DNA of 64,000 nucleotides, taken from Bacteroidales bacterium. Its GTDB lineage: Bacteria > Bacteroidota > Bacteroidia > Bacteroidales > UBA932. The position numbers and the translations under genes are program-made. This document shows, one piece after another, positions 18,220 to 26,930 of the stretch. The notes beneath the pieces are model-generated. The model was not told where the DNA came from and did no database searches. It saw nothing but the letters and a program-made list of their open reading frames with translations. Numbering within the stretch: the first letter of the stretch is position 1; each line of letters opens with the position of its first letter. The stretch spans positions 186,001 through 250,000 of the forward strand of contig JAGBNC010000036.1 in the NCBI GenBank assembly GCA_017634595.1, written 5' to 3'.

Positions 18220-19461
18220 ATGCAGGAAAAGAATATAAGCGCAAACAATTTCGAGCAGTGCCAGAAGTGTTCGCTTTGCGAGACCGTATGCCCGGTAATG
18301 GCCAACAACCCCGACTACGGCGGTCCAAAACGCTCCGGCCCCGACGGTGAACGTTACCGTCTCAAAAACGGTATCTTCTTTGACGATTCCCTCAAATACT
18401 GCCTCAACTGCAAACGTTGCGAGGTAGCTTGTCCCTCGGGAGTGCGTATCGCCGACCTTATACAGCAGGCCCGTATCGACTTCAACAAGAAGTCGCCCAA
18501 GCTCCGTGACATGATGCTCGCCAGCACCGACCAGATGGGTCCCCTGGCAAGCACCTTCGCCCCTATCGTCAACTTCTCTCTCGGTCTCGGCCCTGTCAAG
18601 AGCGTGCTGGACGCGACAATAGGAATCGACCGCCACCGCACCATGCCAAAATACGCCTCCAAGACCTTCGTGCATTGGTTCAAGAAGAATGCGGCTGCCG
18701 CACAGGACGGATTCAAGAAGCACATCAGCTACTTCCATGGCTGCTATGCCAATTACAACTATCCCCAGCTGGCCAAAGACTTCGTGGCCGTGATGAACGC
18801 TTTCGGCTACGGCGTGCACCTCATGGACGGCGAGCGCTGCTGCGGTGTGGCCAAGATTGCCAACGGCATGATTCCCGCCGCTACTCGAGACGCCAAGATA
18901 AACATGGGAGCTTTCCGCAAGTCCATTGCAGAAGGCAGGGACATAGTGACCGTGTCCACCACCTGCACCATGACACTGCTGGAAGAATATCCTGAACTGC
19001 TGAAAGTTGACAACGATGATGTAAAGAATCACGTGAGCCTCGTGGAGCAGTTCCTGTACAAAGCGATTGCTTCCGGAGAAGTGAAGCCGGTATGGAAAGA
19101 AGGCTGGAAGGCCCGCGCCGCTTACCACTGTCCCTGCCATCAGGAGCGTCTGGGCTTGGGCATTTTCACCACGGAACTGCTGAAGATGATTCCGGGCATG
19201 GAACTCACCGAGCTTGAAAGCAACTGCTGCGGTATCGCCGGCACCTATGGTTTCAAGAAAGAGAACTATGCTGTATCTCAGAAGATAGGCAAGCCTCTCT
19301 TCGATGACATTAAAGCCGCCGCCCCTGAATTCGTCGCATGCGAATGCGAGACGTGCAAATGGCAGATCGAGATGTCAACGGGAGTCCCCGTCAAGAACCC
19401 CGTCAGCATACTCGCAGAAGCGCTGGATCTTGAAAAGACCTCAGAGCTGAACCGCCCTTAA
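18220..19461 (+). CDS. glpC: Anaerobic glycerol-3-phosphate dehydrogenase Fe-S subunit C
   Basis: A 413-residue Fe-S protein that passes electrons from GlpAB to menaquinone. Two [4Fe-4S] motifs near the N-terminus (CQKCSLCETVCP, CLNCKRCEVACP). Two CCG modules follow: HGCYANYN with ERCCGVA, and CPCHQERLG with SNCCGIAG, the latter followed by CECETC. The start 2 bases after the glpB stop shows one operon. Its last 21 bases overlap the convergent rimO gene. glpK and glpF are not in this window. Confidence 0.93.
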   Translation: MQEKNISANNFEQCQKCSLCETVCPVMANNPDYGGPKRSGPDGERYRLKNGIFFDDSLKYCLNCKRCEVACPSGVRIADLIQQARIDFNKKSPKLRDMMLASTDQMGPLASTFAPIVNFSLGLGPVKSVLDATIGIDRHRTMPKYASKTFVHWFKKNAAAAQDGFKKHISYFHGCYANYNYPQLAKDFVAVMNAFGYGVHLMDGERCCGVAKIANGMIPAATRDAKINMGAFRKSIAEGRDIVTVSTTCTMTLLEEYPELLKVDNDDVKNHVSLVEQFLYKAIASGEVKPVWKEGWKARAAYHCPCHQERLGLGIFTTELLKMIPGMELTELESNCCGIAGTYGFKKENYAVSQKIGKPLFDDIKAAAPEFVACECETCKWQIEMSTGVPVKNPVSILAEALDLEKTSELNRP

Positions 19462-20721
19462 GTCATATTCGTCCGCAGATGTTATGCGGACATCGATGTA
19501 GGAGCCGATGAGTTTTTCGTCGGCTCTTTCTGTTTTTACAAGTATTTCGCCGTCCACGTCGGGGCTCTCCCCTTCGCTGCGGCACACAAGTGTTCCGTCA
19601 ACTATGTCATCTACCAATACACGCACGACGGAGCCGACACGTGACTGGTTGAAAGACAATGAAATATCGGCCTGCAGCGACATAAGCGCATCAAGCCGGC
19701 GCCGCTTCTCTTCTTCAGGCACATCATCCTTCAGATGAGAGGCGCCCCATGTGCCCTCCTCTTCGGAATAGCAGAACGCACCAAGCCTCTCGAAACGGGC
19801 CCAGCGTACGAAGTCAAGCAACTCTTCAAATTCCTCCGGACCTTCACCCGGGTGCCCGACTATCATGGTAGTACGCAGTACGACTCCGGGGACCTTCTCG
19901 CGCAGACGCGCAATCAGGGCCCTGGTACGGGCACCGTCAATATGTCTGTGCATGTTGTCCAGGACCTTGTCTGAAATATGCTGCAGAGGTATATCCAAGT
20001 ACTTGCACACCTTGGGGTTGTCGGCCATCTGCTCAAGCACATCTTCAGGGAAGTCGCTGGGGTAGGAATAATGAATCCTTATCCGCTCCACCCCTTCTAT
20101 TGCCGAAAGCCGCTCAAGCAGAGCGGCAAGGGTACGCTTGCCGTAAATATCAAGGCCGTAGAATGTAGTATCCTGGGCTATCAGTATGAGTTCGCTCACC
20201 CCCTCGCCCACGAGCTGGCGGGCCTCTGCCTCGAGATCCTCGATAGGCACGGAACGATGAGCTCCCCTGATAAACGGAATGGCGCAGTAAGAGCAGCGCC
20301 GGTCACAGCCCTCAGATATTTTAAGATATGCATAGCCCTTATGCTGTTCCTGCCTGCGTGCGATAAAGCGTGACGGTGGTGCGCCGAGATAGCGGAGCAC
20401 AGGATTCAGGTCTCTTGCCCCGAACCATGCATCGACCTCAGGAATAAGCTCCGGCATCTGTGCCGCATATCTTTGGGACAGGCAGCCGAACACTGCAAGA
20501 TTGGTCACCTCTCCCCTTTTCTTGGCTTCCACGCCCTCAAAAACGGCTTGGATTGACTCCTCCTTGGCATCACCTATGAATCCGCAGGTGTTATAGAGCA
20601 GATAATCGACGGGAGCGTCCTGTACCACACAAAACTCTTCCGGCGGCAGAGCCGCCAGAAGATGTTCTGTATCCACGCTGTTCTTGGAACAGCCCAGGGT
20701 TATGATTTTAATTCTCTTCAA
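19441..20721 (-). CDS. rimO: Ribosomal protein S12 methylthiotransferase
   Basis: A radical SAM enzyme of about 426 residues that methylthiolates Asp-89 of ribosomal protein S12. It has the N-terminal MTTase domain (IITLGCSKNSVDTE), the radical SAM cluster CDRRCSYCAIP, and a C-terminal TRAM domain. HYSYPSDFP and LDIPLQHISDKVL are typical of RimO. I chose the TTG at 20721, giving MKRIKIITLGCSKN as in relatives. An ATG at 20766 is possible but lies 59 bases inside the upstream gene. Last gene of the nusB operon. Confidence 0.93.
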   Translation of the reverse strand: MKRIKIITLGCSKNSVDTEHLLAALPPEEFCVVQDAPVDYLLYNTCGFIGDAKEESIQAVFEGVEAKKRGEVTNLAVFGCLSQRYAAQMPELIPEVDAWFGARDLNPVLRYLGAPPSRFIARRQEQHKGYAYLKISEGCDRRCSYCAIPFIRGAHRSVPIEDLEAEARQLVGEGVSELILIAQDTTFYGLDIYGKRTLAALLERLSAIEGVERIRIHYSYPSDFPEDVLEQMADNPKVCKYLDIPLQHISDKVLDNMHRHIDGARTRALIARLREKVPGVVLRTTMIVGHPGEGPEEFEELLDFVRWARFERLGAFCYSEEEGTWGASHLKDDVPEEEKRRRLDALMSLQADISLSFNQSRVGSVVRVLVDDIVDGTLVCRSEGESPDVDGEILVKTERADEKLIGSYIDVRITSADEYDLRAVQL

Positions 20722-21139
20722 CTTCTTTTTCCCTTTCTTCGTCGGTGACGAAATCCAGTGAAGCATATTTCACCAGTTCATCATACCACTCGAGAATCTT
20801 TTTCATGTGAGACACATAGAAACGGTCTGCATCGTAATTGGGCACGGCCTTGCCGAAGAATTCCTTGATCTGCTCGGGAGATGCCTTTGTGCCGGGCACC
20901 TCTGCACCTTCGTCAGCGGCCTTTTTCATGGCTACAAATACATCGGCAAGACGCATTTCGCCCTCTGATGTGTAGATGGCTATATCAGAGAGGGTGGATA
21001 TACGGCTATGAGCATCAAAAGCTGTGCGTTTTTTATCGCTGAGAGCCTCGGCAATAGCGCCGGTACGCGATTGGGCCAGATACAGGAACAGCCCGTGGTG
21101 TCCGGAGACGGACAAGATTTTCGCCAAATCTGTTTTCAT
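20708..21139 (-). CDS. DUF5606 family protein
   Basis: A 143-residue Bacteroidota-specific protein of unknown function. The N-terminus ILSVSGHHGLFLYLAQSRTG and the middle (STLSDIAIYTSEGEMRLADV) match what I recall of the family, including the C-terminal helix HMKKILEWYDELVKYA. No signal or membrane segment. It sits between coaE and rimO with overlaps at both ends (ATGA with coaE, 14 bases with rimO). Its place in an operon of RNA and translation genes is suggestive only. Confidence 0.8.
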   Translation of the reverse strand: MKTDLAKILSVSGHHGLFLYLAQSRTGAIAEALSDKKRTAFDAHSRISTLSDIAIYTSEGEMRLADVFVAMKKAADEGAEVPGTKASPEQIKEFFGKAVPNYDADRFYVSHMKKILEWYDELVKYASLDFVTDEEREKEVEEN

Positions 21140-21660
21140 TGCTTATATTCTTTTAAATAATTATCAACTTTTAAATATAGATCGTCCAGAGTGGAATTGT
21201 TGCGTATAACGGCATCCGCTTTGGTCAGATCGAAGTTCTGCAGTCTGTCTCTCAAGCGTGCCTTGGGGTTTCGCGCGTAGCGGATAGCCTTGGAGGCAGT
21301 CACAATCAGCACTCTGTCGTACAAACCGTCGAATTCGTGCTTGTCCATGGCAATAGCCGATTCCACAAAGGCGAGCGGCCCTTCGACCGATGACAGCCAA
21401 GCCTTCATGTCCTGTACGAGCAGAGGATAGACCAAAGCTTCGAGTTTCAATCTCAATTCATCAGAGCTGAAGATCATACCCAACTCTGAAAAAGCTATAC
21501 CAAGTTCTTCCTCTATCCGGAGCTTCAGCCCGGGCACCTCGTCGTAGAGCATCTTGCAGCGGGAATCGCAGTCATATACAGGAAAGCCCTTTCCCGTCAG
21601 ATACTTGCATACGGCAGATTTGCCGCCCCCAATAGGGCCTGTCACCAGAACTACTGTCAT
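21136..21660 (-). CDS. coaE: Dephospho-CoA kinase
   Basis: A 174-residue P-loop kinase that phosphorylates dephospho-CoA, the last step of coenzyme A synthesis. The ATP loop is GPIGGGKSAV at residue 8, followed by the substrate motif YDCDSRCKMLY. The family segment PLAFVESAIAMD and the lid helix RLRDRLQ are present. It is somewhat shorter than the typical 200 residues. It overlaps the YbbR-like gene and the DUF5606 gene by four bases each. Confidence 0.9.
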   Translation of the reverse strand: MTVVLVTGPIGGGKSAVCKYLTGKGFPVYDCDSRCKMLYDEVPGLKLRIEEELGIAFSELGMIFSSDELRLKLEALVYPLLVQDMKAWLSSVEGPLAFVESAIAMDKHEFDGLYDRVLIVTASKAIRYARNPKARLRDRLQNFDLTKADAVIRNNSTLDDLYLKVDNYLKEYKQ

Positions 21661-22586
21661 TGCGCATCCTCCCTCACCATACAGTCAAAAAGCTCCGTCC
21701 CAAGCCGCCATTCAAGCACGTACGACGGGACATTGTCGGCCCGCGCCACACATCTTCCGGATTCGGACCTGAGGAACTCTTCATAGTCAACATAGAACTC
21801 GCATACGGCCGAAGGATCGTTGCGGGCAGGGAAAGCACAGAGGAAAACAACCTCCGTACGGGAAGGATACACTGAGAAATCCACGTCCGGCGGGACGTTG
21901 CGCACACCGATGCTGACTTCGGAACGCAATTCCACATAGCGTGTCACTTCCAGCGACCAGGTCACATCGCTGTCCGACATCCGAAGTCCCTGCACGGGAA
22001 CAAGCTTTACCACACCTCCCGCGCTCTTGGATATATCGTTGAAGCTCAGAGTCTTGGTCAGCACGGCATCAATCGATGCCAGCTTGGCGTCGTCACCATA
22101 CACCGTCACCGAATCAGGACTCAAGCTCATAGGACCGGCGGCCATGTATTGCGGCTTGAACGATGCTGAATAGACAGCCCTGACCGGTACGACCTTGTAA
22201 TTCTCGGGACCGAACTCGAATGTATAATTCTGATTGAGGAATGTTACCAGTTCCACCCCTTCTCCGAACAATTCGGAAGAATACTTGGCCATTTCGGCTG
22301 CCGACACTATGTAGCGGTCCCCTCCGGCAGGAACAAGATCTTCTTCATGCACATCCAGATGGACGTCGGCCTTCTGATGCTTCAGGCGTATGAGGCGGAA
22401 ACCGGTGGCAGAGCACCTGGCCCCCACCGACACGGCGGAACGCGATGCGGCAGCCCTGCCTTTAAGGCCGCTATGGGCCACAACGGACACATTCACAACC
22501 CCCGTATATGTTTGGGACAGGTTGTGAATCAGCCAAATGCTTCCGGAGAGCAAAAGGCAGAGTAAGAACTGTGTCCAAAGCTTCAA
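21657..22586 (-). CDS. YbbR/CdaR-like membrane-anchored protein
   Basis: A 309-residue protein with one N-terminal membrane helix (LWTQFLLCLLLSGSIWLIHN) and a long extracytoplasmic part made of YbbR-type beta repeats; one is visible around SLSPDSVTVYGDDAKL. In Firmicutes such proteins (CdaR) control the diadenylate cyclase, but here the gene sits between yajC and coaE, its common Bacteroidota context, so that role should not be assumed. It is 2 bases from yajC and overlaps coaE. Confidence 0.75.
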   Translation of the reverse strand: MKLWTQFLLCLLLSGSIWLIHNLSQTYTGVVNVSVVAHSGLKGRAAASRSAVSVGARCSATGFRLIRLKHQKADVHLDVHEEDLVPAGGDRYIVSAAEMAKYSSELFGEGVELVTFLNQNYTFEFGPENYKVVPVRAVYSASFKPQYMAAGPMSLSPDSVTVYGDDAKLASIDAVLTKTLSFNDISKSAGGVVKLVPVQGLRMSDSDVTWSLEVTRYVELRSEVSIGVRNVPPDVDFSVYPSRTEVVFLCAFPARNDPSAVCEFYVDYEEFLRSESGRCVARADNVPSYVLEWRLGTELFDCMVREDAQ

Positions 22587-22588
22587 AG

Positions 22589-22954
22589 CTACTTCTTCTC
22601 CTGATCGGCTTTAGTGTTTTCCGCTGCGGCGGGAGCAGATGGATCTCTCTGAAGAGAAGCCTTGTCAATGCGAAGCTTGACATCGCCGTCAACTCTCAGG
22701 AGAACGGTGTGCTCGTTAACCTCAGCTATAGTGCCGTAGATACCTCCTGCGGTCACGACTTTGTCTCCCTTTTTGAGGGAATTGCGGAACTGCTCCATCT
22801 CTTTCTGCTGCTTACGCTGGGGACGGATCATAAAAAGCCACATGATAGCGAAGATGGCTATAAGCATGAGCCACATAGTCCAGCCTCCGCTCTGCTGCTG
22901 AGCCTGGGCGCCTGCCGCCGGAGCAGCCTGAAGTACAAAAGTCAGAAAATGCAT
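22589..22954 (-). CDS. yajC: Sec translocase accessory subunit YajC
   Basis: A 121-residue inner-membrane protein of the SecDF-YajC complex. It has a single membrane helix (WLMLIAIFAIMWLFMIRPQR) with the conserved RPQRKQQKE turn, the KKGDKVVTAGGIYGTI segment, and a charged C-terminal tail. The length is normal. It is the second gene of the operon, 3 bases after the nusB stop. Confidence 0.93.
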   Translation of the reverse strand: MHFLTFVLQAAPAAGAQAQQQSGGWTMWLMLIAIFAIMWLFMIRPQRKQQKEMEQFRNSLKKGDKVVTAGGIYGTIAEVNEHTVLLRVDGDVKLRIDKASLQRDPSAPAAAENTKADQEKK

Positions 22955-22957
22955 AAT

Positions 22958-23875
22958 CTATTCTTTATTAATTAATTTGTCCAATACTCCGTTCACGAAC
23001 GCCCTGCTCTCAGGCGTACTGTAGTATTTTGATATTTCCACAAACTCGTTGATAGTGGTACGGTAGTCGATGTTTTTGAACGCATCGGCTTCAGCCAGGC
23101 CGCAGATTATCAGAGCCAGGTCCGTGGCGCAGATACGGCCGGTGTCCCACTTGGGAGTAACGTCCGACACCCTCTTAGAATACTCATCGAACTTCCGGTA
23201 GGCTGCACGTACCAGATTGAAAACGAATGCCTTGTCGCTCTCTTTACCTTCGGAGCCGGGCATCTCGCTCATGTACAGTTCGGGCAGGGACCATAGCCTG
23301 CCGCGCCCTATCTGTTCCAAGGAACGGCAGCACCAGCCCAGAGCATACTCCAATTCATCGTTCCAGTAAATGGACAGGTCTTCGAGAATGTCTTCCAGTT
23401 CTGCGTTATCAGGCAGCTCTTCTTCGAAGATACGGCAGAAAAGCGATGCATCTTCAGCGAGCGAGCTGTTATCCGATTCCAGATACTTCTTGAAATAATC
23501 CTTAGTGCGCACCGACTCGTAAAGATGACGCAGGAACATGTCGTCATTTTCCCAGCTTATCTTCTTTTTCTTGATAAGCTTGTTGAAGTCGGGGTCATCT
23601 GCAAACACGCGTGCGAGGGCGTTGTCAGCAAACTTCATATTGGGATTAAGTTCTTCAGAAGTAGGATTGAATTTCGATTTTGCGGCCTCGATACGAGCCC
23701 TGGCTTCCCCTGTCAGAGGGACAATAAGGGCAAGCAGGCGCAGATACAAGTCTCTGGTCGCCTCGCAGGACCTGTCGAGCTCGAACTCAATGTCAGACAA
23801 GGTCATAGCAGGATTTTCCACACGCGAATAAATGGCCTTGAATGCCTTTATCCGGAGGATTCTTCTGTTCAGCAT
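22958..23875 (-). CDS. nusB: Transcription antitermination factor NusB, long Bacteroidota form
   Basis: A 305-residue protein; classic NusB is about 140. The N-terminal 170 residues are a helical extension typical of Bacteroidota (MLNRRILRIKAFKAIY). The C-terminal part holds the NusB fold (DLALIICGLAEADAF, TTINEFVEISKYYSTPESRAFVNG). It binds boxA RNA with NusE during rRNA transcription. The start is the ATG at 23875, 22 bases after a TATCTTTG element; the frame extends upstream through that promoter, which rules out the longer start. It heads the nusB-yajC-ybbR-coaE-DUF5606-rimO operon. Confidence 0.9.
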   Translation of the reverse strand: MLNRRILRIKAFKAIYSRVENPAMTLSDIEFELDRSCEATRDLYLRLLALIVPLTGEARARIEAAKSKFNPTSEELNPNMKFADNALARVFADDPDFNKLIKKKKISWENDDMFLRHLYESVRTKDYFKKYLESDNSSLAEDASLFCRIFEEELPDNAELEDILEDLSIYWNDELEYALGWCCRSLEQIGRGRLWSLPELYMSEMPGSEGKESDKAFVFNLVRAAYRKFDEYSKRVSDVTPKWDTGRICATDLALIICGLAEADAFKNIDYRTTINEFVEISKYYSTPESRAFVNGVLDKLINKE

Positions 23876-23897
23876 AGATTTCAAACAAATTTTACTG

Positions 23898-23905
23898 CAA
23901 AGATA
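23898..23905 (-). promoter_or_regulatory. Promoter element TATCTTTG of the nusB operon
   Basis: Minus-strand TAnnTTTG match 22 bases upstream of nusB, divergent from the PUR-gene promoter. Confidence 0.65.
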
Positions 23906-23928
23906 ACACGTAATCTGAGAAAAAATTC

Positions 23929-23936
23929 TATTTTTG
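23929..23936 (+). promoter_or_regulatory. Promoter element TATTTTTG of the PUR-domain gene
   Basis: TAnnTTTG match 27 bases before the ATG at 23964. It is only 23 bases from the divergent nusB element. Confidence 0.65.
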
Positions 23937-23963
23937 CACAAATCATTATTATTTTTTGTTGTT

Positions 23964-24305
23964 ATGTACAGAGACGATTTCGATCCGGCGGGATTTCAGG
24001 AGCGCAATTCCGAGGATGTTTTTTCCAAACCCGTCAGGGCCGGCAAACGTACCTATTTCTTTGATGTAAAATCGACTAAGGGTAACAATGATTTCTTCCT
24101 CACCATAACCGAAAGCAAGCGCAGGAATAACCCGGACGGGTCTTACACCTACGACAAGCACAAGATCTTCCTGTACAAAGAAGATTTTGAGAAATTCAAA
24201 GAGGGTCTGGATGAAGTCATCACATACATCACCGACAAGTGCTTCGGTGGCGTAATCCCCCAAAGGGAACCCGAAGATAAGTCAGTTGAATTCGAAGACC
24301 TGTAG
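23964..24305 (+). CDS. PUR-domain (DUF3276) nucleic-acid-binding protein
   Basis: A 113-residue protein with the bacterial PUR-alpha-like fold: VRAGKRTYFFDVKSTKGNND, FLTITESKRR, and a helix ending in LDEVITYITDK. Bacterial PUR proteins bind single-stranded DNA or RNA; no cellular role is established. The start is the ATG giving MYRDDFDP, since the 10 extra upstream codons overlap the promoter. It is 4 bases from the amidohydrolase gene, so the two are probably co-transcribed. Confidence 0.85.
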   Translation: MYRDDFDPAGFQERNSEDVFSKPVRAGKRTYFFDVKSTKGNNDFFLTITESKRRNNPDGSYTYDKHKIFLYKEDFEKFKEGLDEVITYITDKCFGGVIPQREPEDKSVEFEDL

Positions 24306-24309
24306 CAAT

Positions 24310-25578
24310 ATGATATTGCTCAGGAACATAGAGATTGACGGTTCCGCCTGCGACGTCCTTATCGAGAAGGACTTAATATCAAAAATAGCCCCTGCCGGCA
24401 GCAGCCGCGCATGGGAACTTGCCGGAGACATCGAAATGATGGATTGCAGCGGCAAGGTTGCTGTACCCGGCTTCATCAACATGCATACCCACGCCGGAAT
24501 GTCCCTCATGAGGGGCATCGGAGAGGATATGATATTCCATGACTGGCTGCAGAAGATATGGGCCATTGAAGAGAGGTTCGATTCCGACTTCGTGTATTGG
24601 AGCACCAAGGTGGCTTGCATGGAGATGATACGGACCGGTACCACTACATTCAATGACCAGTATTGGTTTTTCCCTGCCGCCCACCAGGCGGCGGTGGAAA
24701 TGAGCGTACGCCACTCTCTTGGCTATGACATGATAGACAAGGGAGATGCAGAAGAAGCGGAACGTGAGAAGGACCAGTGCCTGCGCTGGTATGAGCAGGC
24801 TCATGACATATGGGAAAAAGGCAGCATCTACCAGGTTGCCTTTCATGCCGTGTATTCCGTAAGCGAAGGGCTTATCCGCTGGATCTCCGAATTCGCCCGG
24901 GAGAAGGATCTCAACCTCCACATTCACTTGTGCGAAACCCGCAAGGAGGTTGAAGACTGCAAGGCTGCACACGGGGGGCTGACCCCCGTCGAATATCTCG
25001 AAGAGCTTGGCGTGCTCGGCCCTAATCTGCTGGCAGCCCATACTTTATGGCTGTCCGAGCACGATATAGAGCTGCTGGCCAAACGCGGGGTGCACTGCAT
25101 CCACAACATCAACTCCAACGCCAAGTTGTCTTCGGGCTACAAGTTCTTGTACAATGAGATGCGTGATGCCGGGATCAACCTGTGCATAGGCACCGACGGA
25201 TGCGCTTCTTCCAACAACCTCGACTTGCTCGAGGCCATGAAAACTGCCGCTCTGTTCCAGAAGGCATGGAGGAACGACCCAAAGGCACTGCCGCTGGACG
25301 AGCTTTTGGCCATGGGCACTGTAAACGGAGCCAAGGCGCTGAAAATCAATGCTGGAGTACTTAAGGAAGGGGCACTTGCAGACATTAGCATTGTAGATAC
25401 CGACAATACTTTTTTCCTCTCTCCCGGAGGATTTCTTGCCAATTTTATATATTCCGCGCACTCCGACTGTATCGACTCCGTCATCTGCGGCGGGCGTTTC
25501 GTAATGCGCCACCGCGAAATAGAAGGAGAAAGGGAGATTATCGAGCAAGCGCGCAAGGAAATCAAACGAATGTTATAA
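24310..25578 (+). CDS. Amidohydrolase, probable SAH/MTA or related purine deaminase
   Basis: A 422-residue metal-dependent TIM-barrel hydrolase of the cytosine/adenosine deaminase group. Metal ligands are visible in PGFINMHTHAGMSLMRG, HIHLCET, the segment AHTLWLSEHD, and GTDGCASSNN. Overall similarity is to S-adenosylhomocysteine/methylthioadenosine deaminases (MtaD) and SsnA-like proteins. The next gene, 4 bases downstream, is purine nucleoside phosphorylase, so deamination of an adenosine-type nucleoside followed by phosphorolysis is a reasonable inference. The exact substrate is not shown. Confidence 0.85.
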   Translation: MILLRNIEIDGSACDVLIEKDLISKIAPAGSSRAWELAGDIEMMDCSGKVAVPGFINMHTHAGMSLMRGIGEDMIFHDWLQKIWAIEERFDSDFVYWSTKVACMEMIRTGTTTFNDQYWFFPAAHQAAVEMSVRHSLGYDMIDKGDAEEAEREKDQCLRWYEQAHDIWEKGSIYQVAFHAVYSVSEGLIRWISEFAREKDLNLHIHLCETRKEVEDCKAAHGGLTPVEYLEELGVLGPNLLAAHTLWLSEHDIELLAKRGVHCIHNINSNAKLSSGYKFLYNEMRDAGINLCIGTDGCASSNNLDLLEAMKTAALFQKAWRNDPKALPLDELLAMGTVNGAKALKINAGVLKEGALADISIVDTDNTFFLSPGGFLANFIYSAHSDCIDSVICGGRFVMRHREIEGEREIIEQARKEIKRML

Positions 25579-25582
25579 CACT

Positions 25583-26410
25583 ATGGACGAAAGAACCGAA
25601 AGAATCAACCACGCAGCACGCTATGTAAAATCCTGCATTGGCAATGAACTGCCAACTGTTGGCATCGTGCTCGGAAGCGGCCTCGGCAACCTCGCCGAAC
25701 AAATTGAGAATCAGGTAGTAATACCCTATCATGACATACCTGAGTTCCCTATGTCGACGGCGGTCGGGCACAAGGGCAATTTCATCTACGGAACCCTTGG
25801 CGGCAAGAAAGTCATCGCCATGCAGGGACGTCTGCACTTCTACGAGGGTTACCCCATGGAACTCGTTACCCTCGGCATCAGGGTCATGAAGCTCCTTGGC
25901 ATCGAATTCCTCTTCGTGTCCAATGCAGCGGGCGGCACCAACATCGAATACCATGTCGGTGACCTGGTAATCATAAAGGACCACATCAACATGATGCCCA
26001 ATCCTCTCATCGGCCCCAACCTGGCCGAATTCGGTCCCCGTTTCCCCGATATGACCTGCGCCTATGACCTTGAGCTTCAGAACCTTGCCGAAAAGATTGG
26101 TATCCAGCTCGGGCTCAATCTGCATCGCGGTGTCTATTTCGGCAGCACAGGTCCTACCTACGAGACTCCGGCCGAGATCCGTTTCTTCCGTGAAGTCGGC
26201 GCCGACCTGGTGGGCATGTCCACCATTCCCGAAGTCATCGTGGCGCGCCACTGTGGCATACGCGTATTCGGCATGTCGGTAGTAACCAACGAGGCCAACA
26301 GCCGCAACGTCCCCCGCAACTTCAACGATGGTGACGATGTGGTCAAGCAGGCCGGTATCGCCGCCGACGTCATGTCGGAGCTGTTCAGAAGGATGATCGA
26401 GGCTTTGTAG
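25583..26410 (+). CDS. punA: Purine nucleoside phosphorylase (trimeric type)
   Basis: A 275-residue PNP of the trimeric guanosine/inosine class, splitting purine nucleosides into base and ribose-1-phosphate. Motifs: phosphate loop IVLGSGLGNL, GRLHFYEGYP, SNAAGG, GPTYETPAEIR, and the base-binding region VTNEANS. The full family length is present. It is directly downstream of the amidohydrolase and 10 bases before ogt, forming a four-gene unit that starts with the PUR protein. Confidence 0.93.
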   Translation: MDERTERINHAARYVKSCIGNELPTVGIVLGSGLGNLAEQIENQVVIPYHDIPEFPMSTAVGHKGNFIYGTLGGKKVIAMQGRLHFYEGYPMELVTLGIRVMKLLGIEFLFVSNAAGGTNIEYHVGDLVIIKDHINMMPNPLIGPNLAEFGPRFPDMTCAYDLELQNLAEKIGIQLGLNLHRGVYFGSTGPTYETPAEIRFFREVGADLVGMSTIPEVIVARHCGIRVFGMSVVTNEANSRNVPRNFNDGDDVVKQAGIAADVMSELFRRMIEAL

Positions 26411-26420
26411 CCTTTTCCCC

Positions 26421-26930
26421 ATGCAGCACATTTGGCACTACGGTTCCCCGCTCGGAAGCATGACGATGTCCGGGGAAGGTAATGCTTTGACGGGGCTCTG
26501 GTTCGATGGGCAAAAGCATTACGCAGACATACTCTGCGACAACCGCCAGGAGTTTTTGATCCCTGTTTTCAAGGATACCATCCACTGGCTTGACCTCTAT
26601 TTCAACGGGGCGGATCCCGGTTTCACACCTGCGCTAAAACCTGCCGGCAGTTCTTTCCGCCGGCAGGTTTGGGATATCTTGCTGCAGATTCCTTTCGCCC
26701 ACACTATGACCTACGGCCAGATTGCCGCCAGGATTGCTAAAGAACAGGGGCTGACACAGATGTCGGCACAAGCCGTGGGTGGGGCGGTGGCACACAATCC
26801 CATTTCCCTCATCATCCCCTGCCACAGAGTAGTGGGCACTCACGGTTCCCTGACCGGTTATGCCGGCGGACTGGAGCGTAAAGCCCGGCTGCTGCAGCTG
26901 GAGGGCGCTCTTAGTCCTTCCAGACCTTAA
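26421..26930 (+). CDS. ogt: O6-methylguanine-DNA methyltransferase
   Basis: A 169-residue suicide repair protein that moves alkyl groups from O6-alkylguanine to its own cysteine. The active-site motif is IIPCHRVVG, with the DNA-binding helix region [15 protein letters not shown] and the conserved [13 protein letters not shown]. The N-terminal domain is short but present. Its last 20 bases overlap the convergent uvrB gene, so two DNA repair genes meet tail to tail. Confidence 0.93.
   Translation: MQHIWHYGSPLGSMTMSGEGNALTGLWFDGQKHYADILCDNRQEFLIPVFKDTIHWLDLYFNGADPGFTPALKPAGSSFRRQVWDILLQIPFAHTMTYGQIAARIAKEQGLTQMSAQAVGGAVAHNPISLIIPCHRVVGTHGSLTGYAGGLERKARLLQLEGALSPSRP

Noticed and set aside
18214-19140. 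308-codon minus-strand frame across glpC
   Set aside because: Histidine- and valine-rich shadow of the cysteine motifs in glpC.
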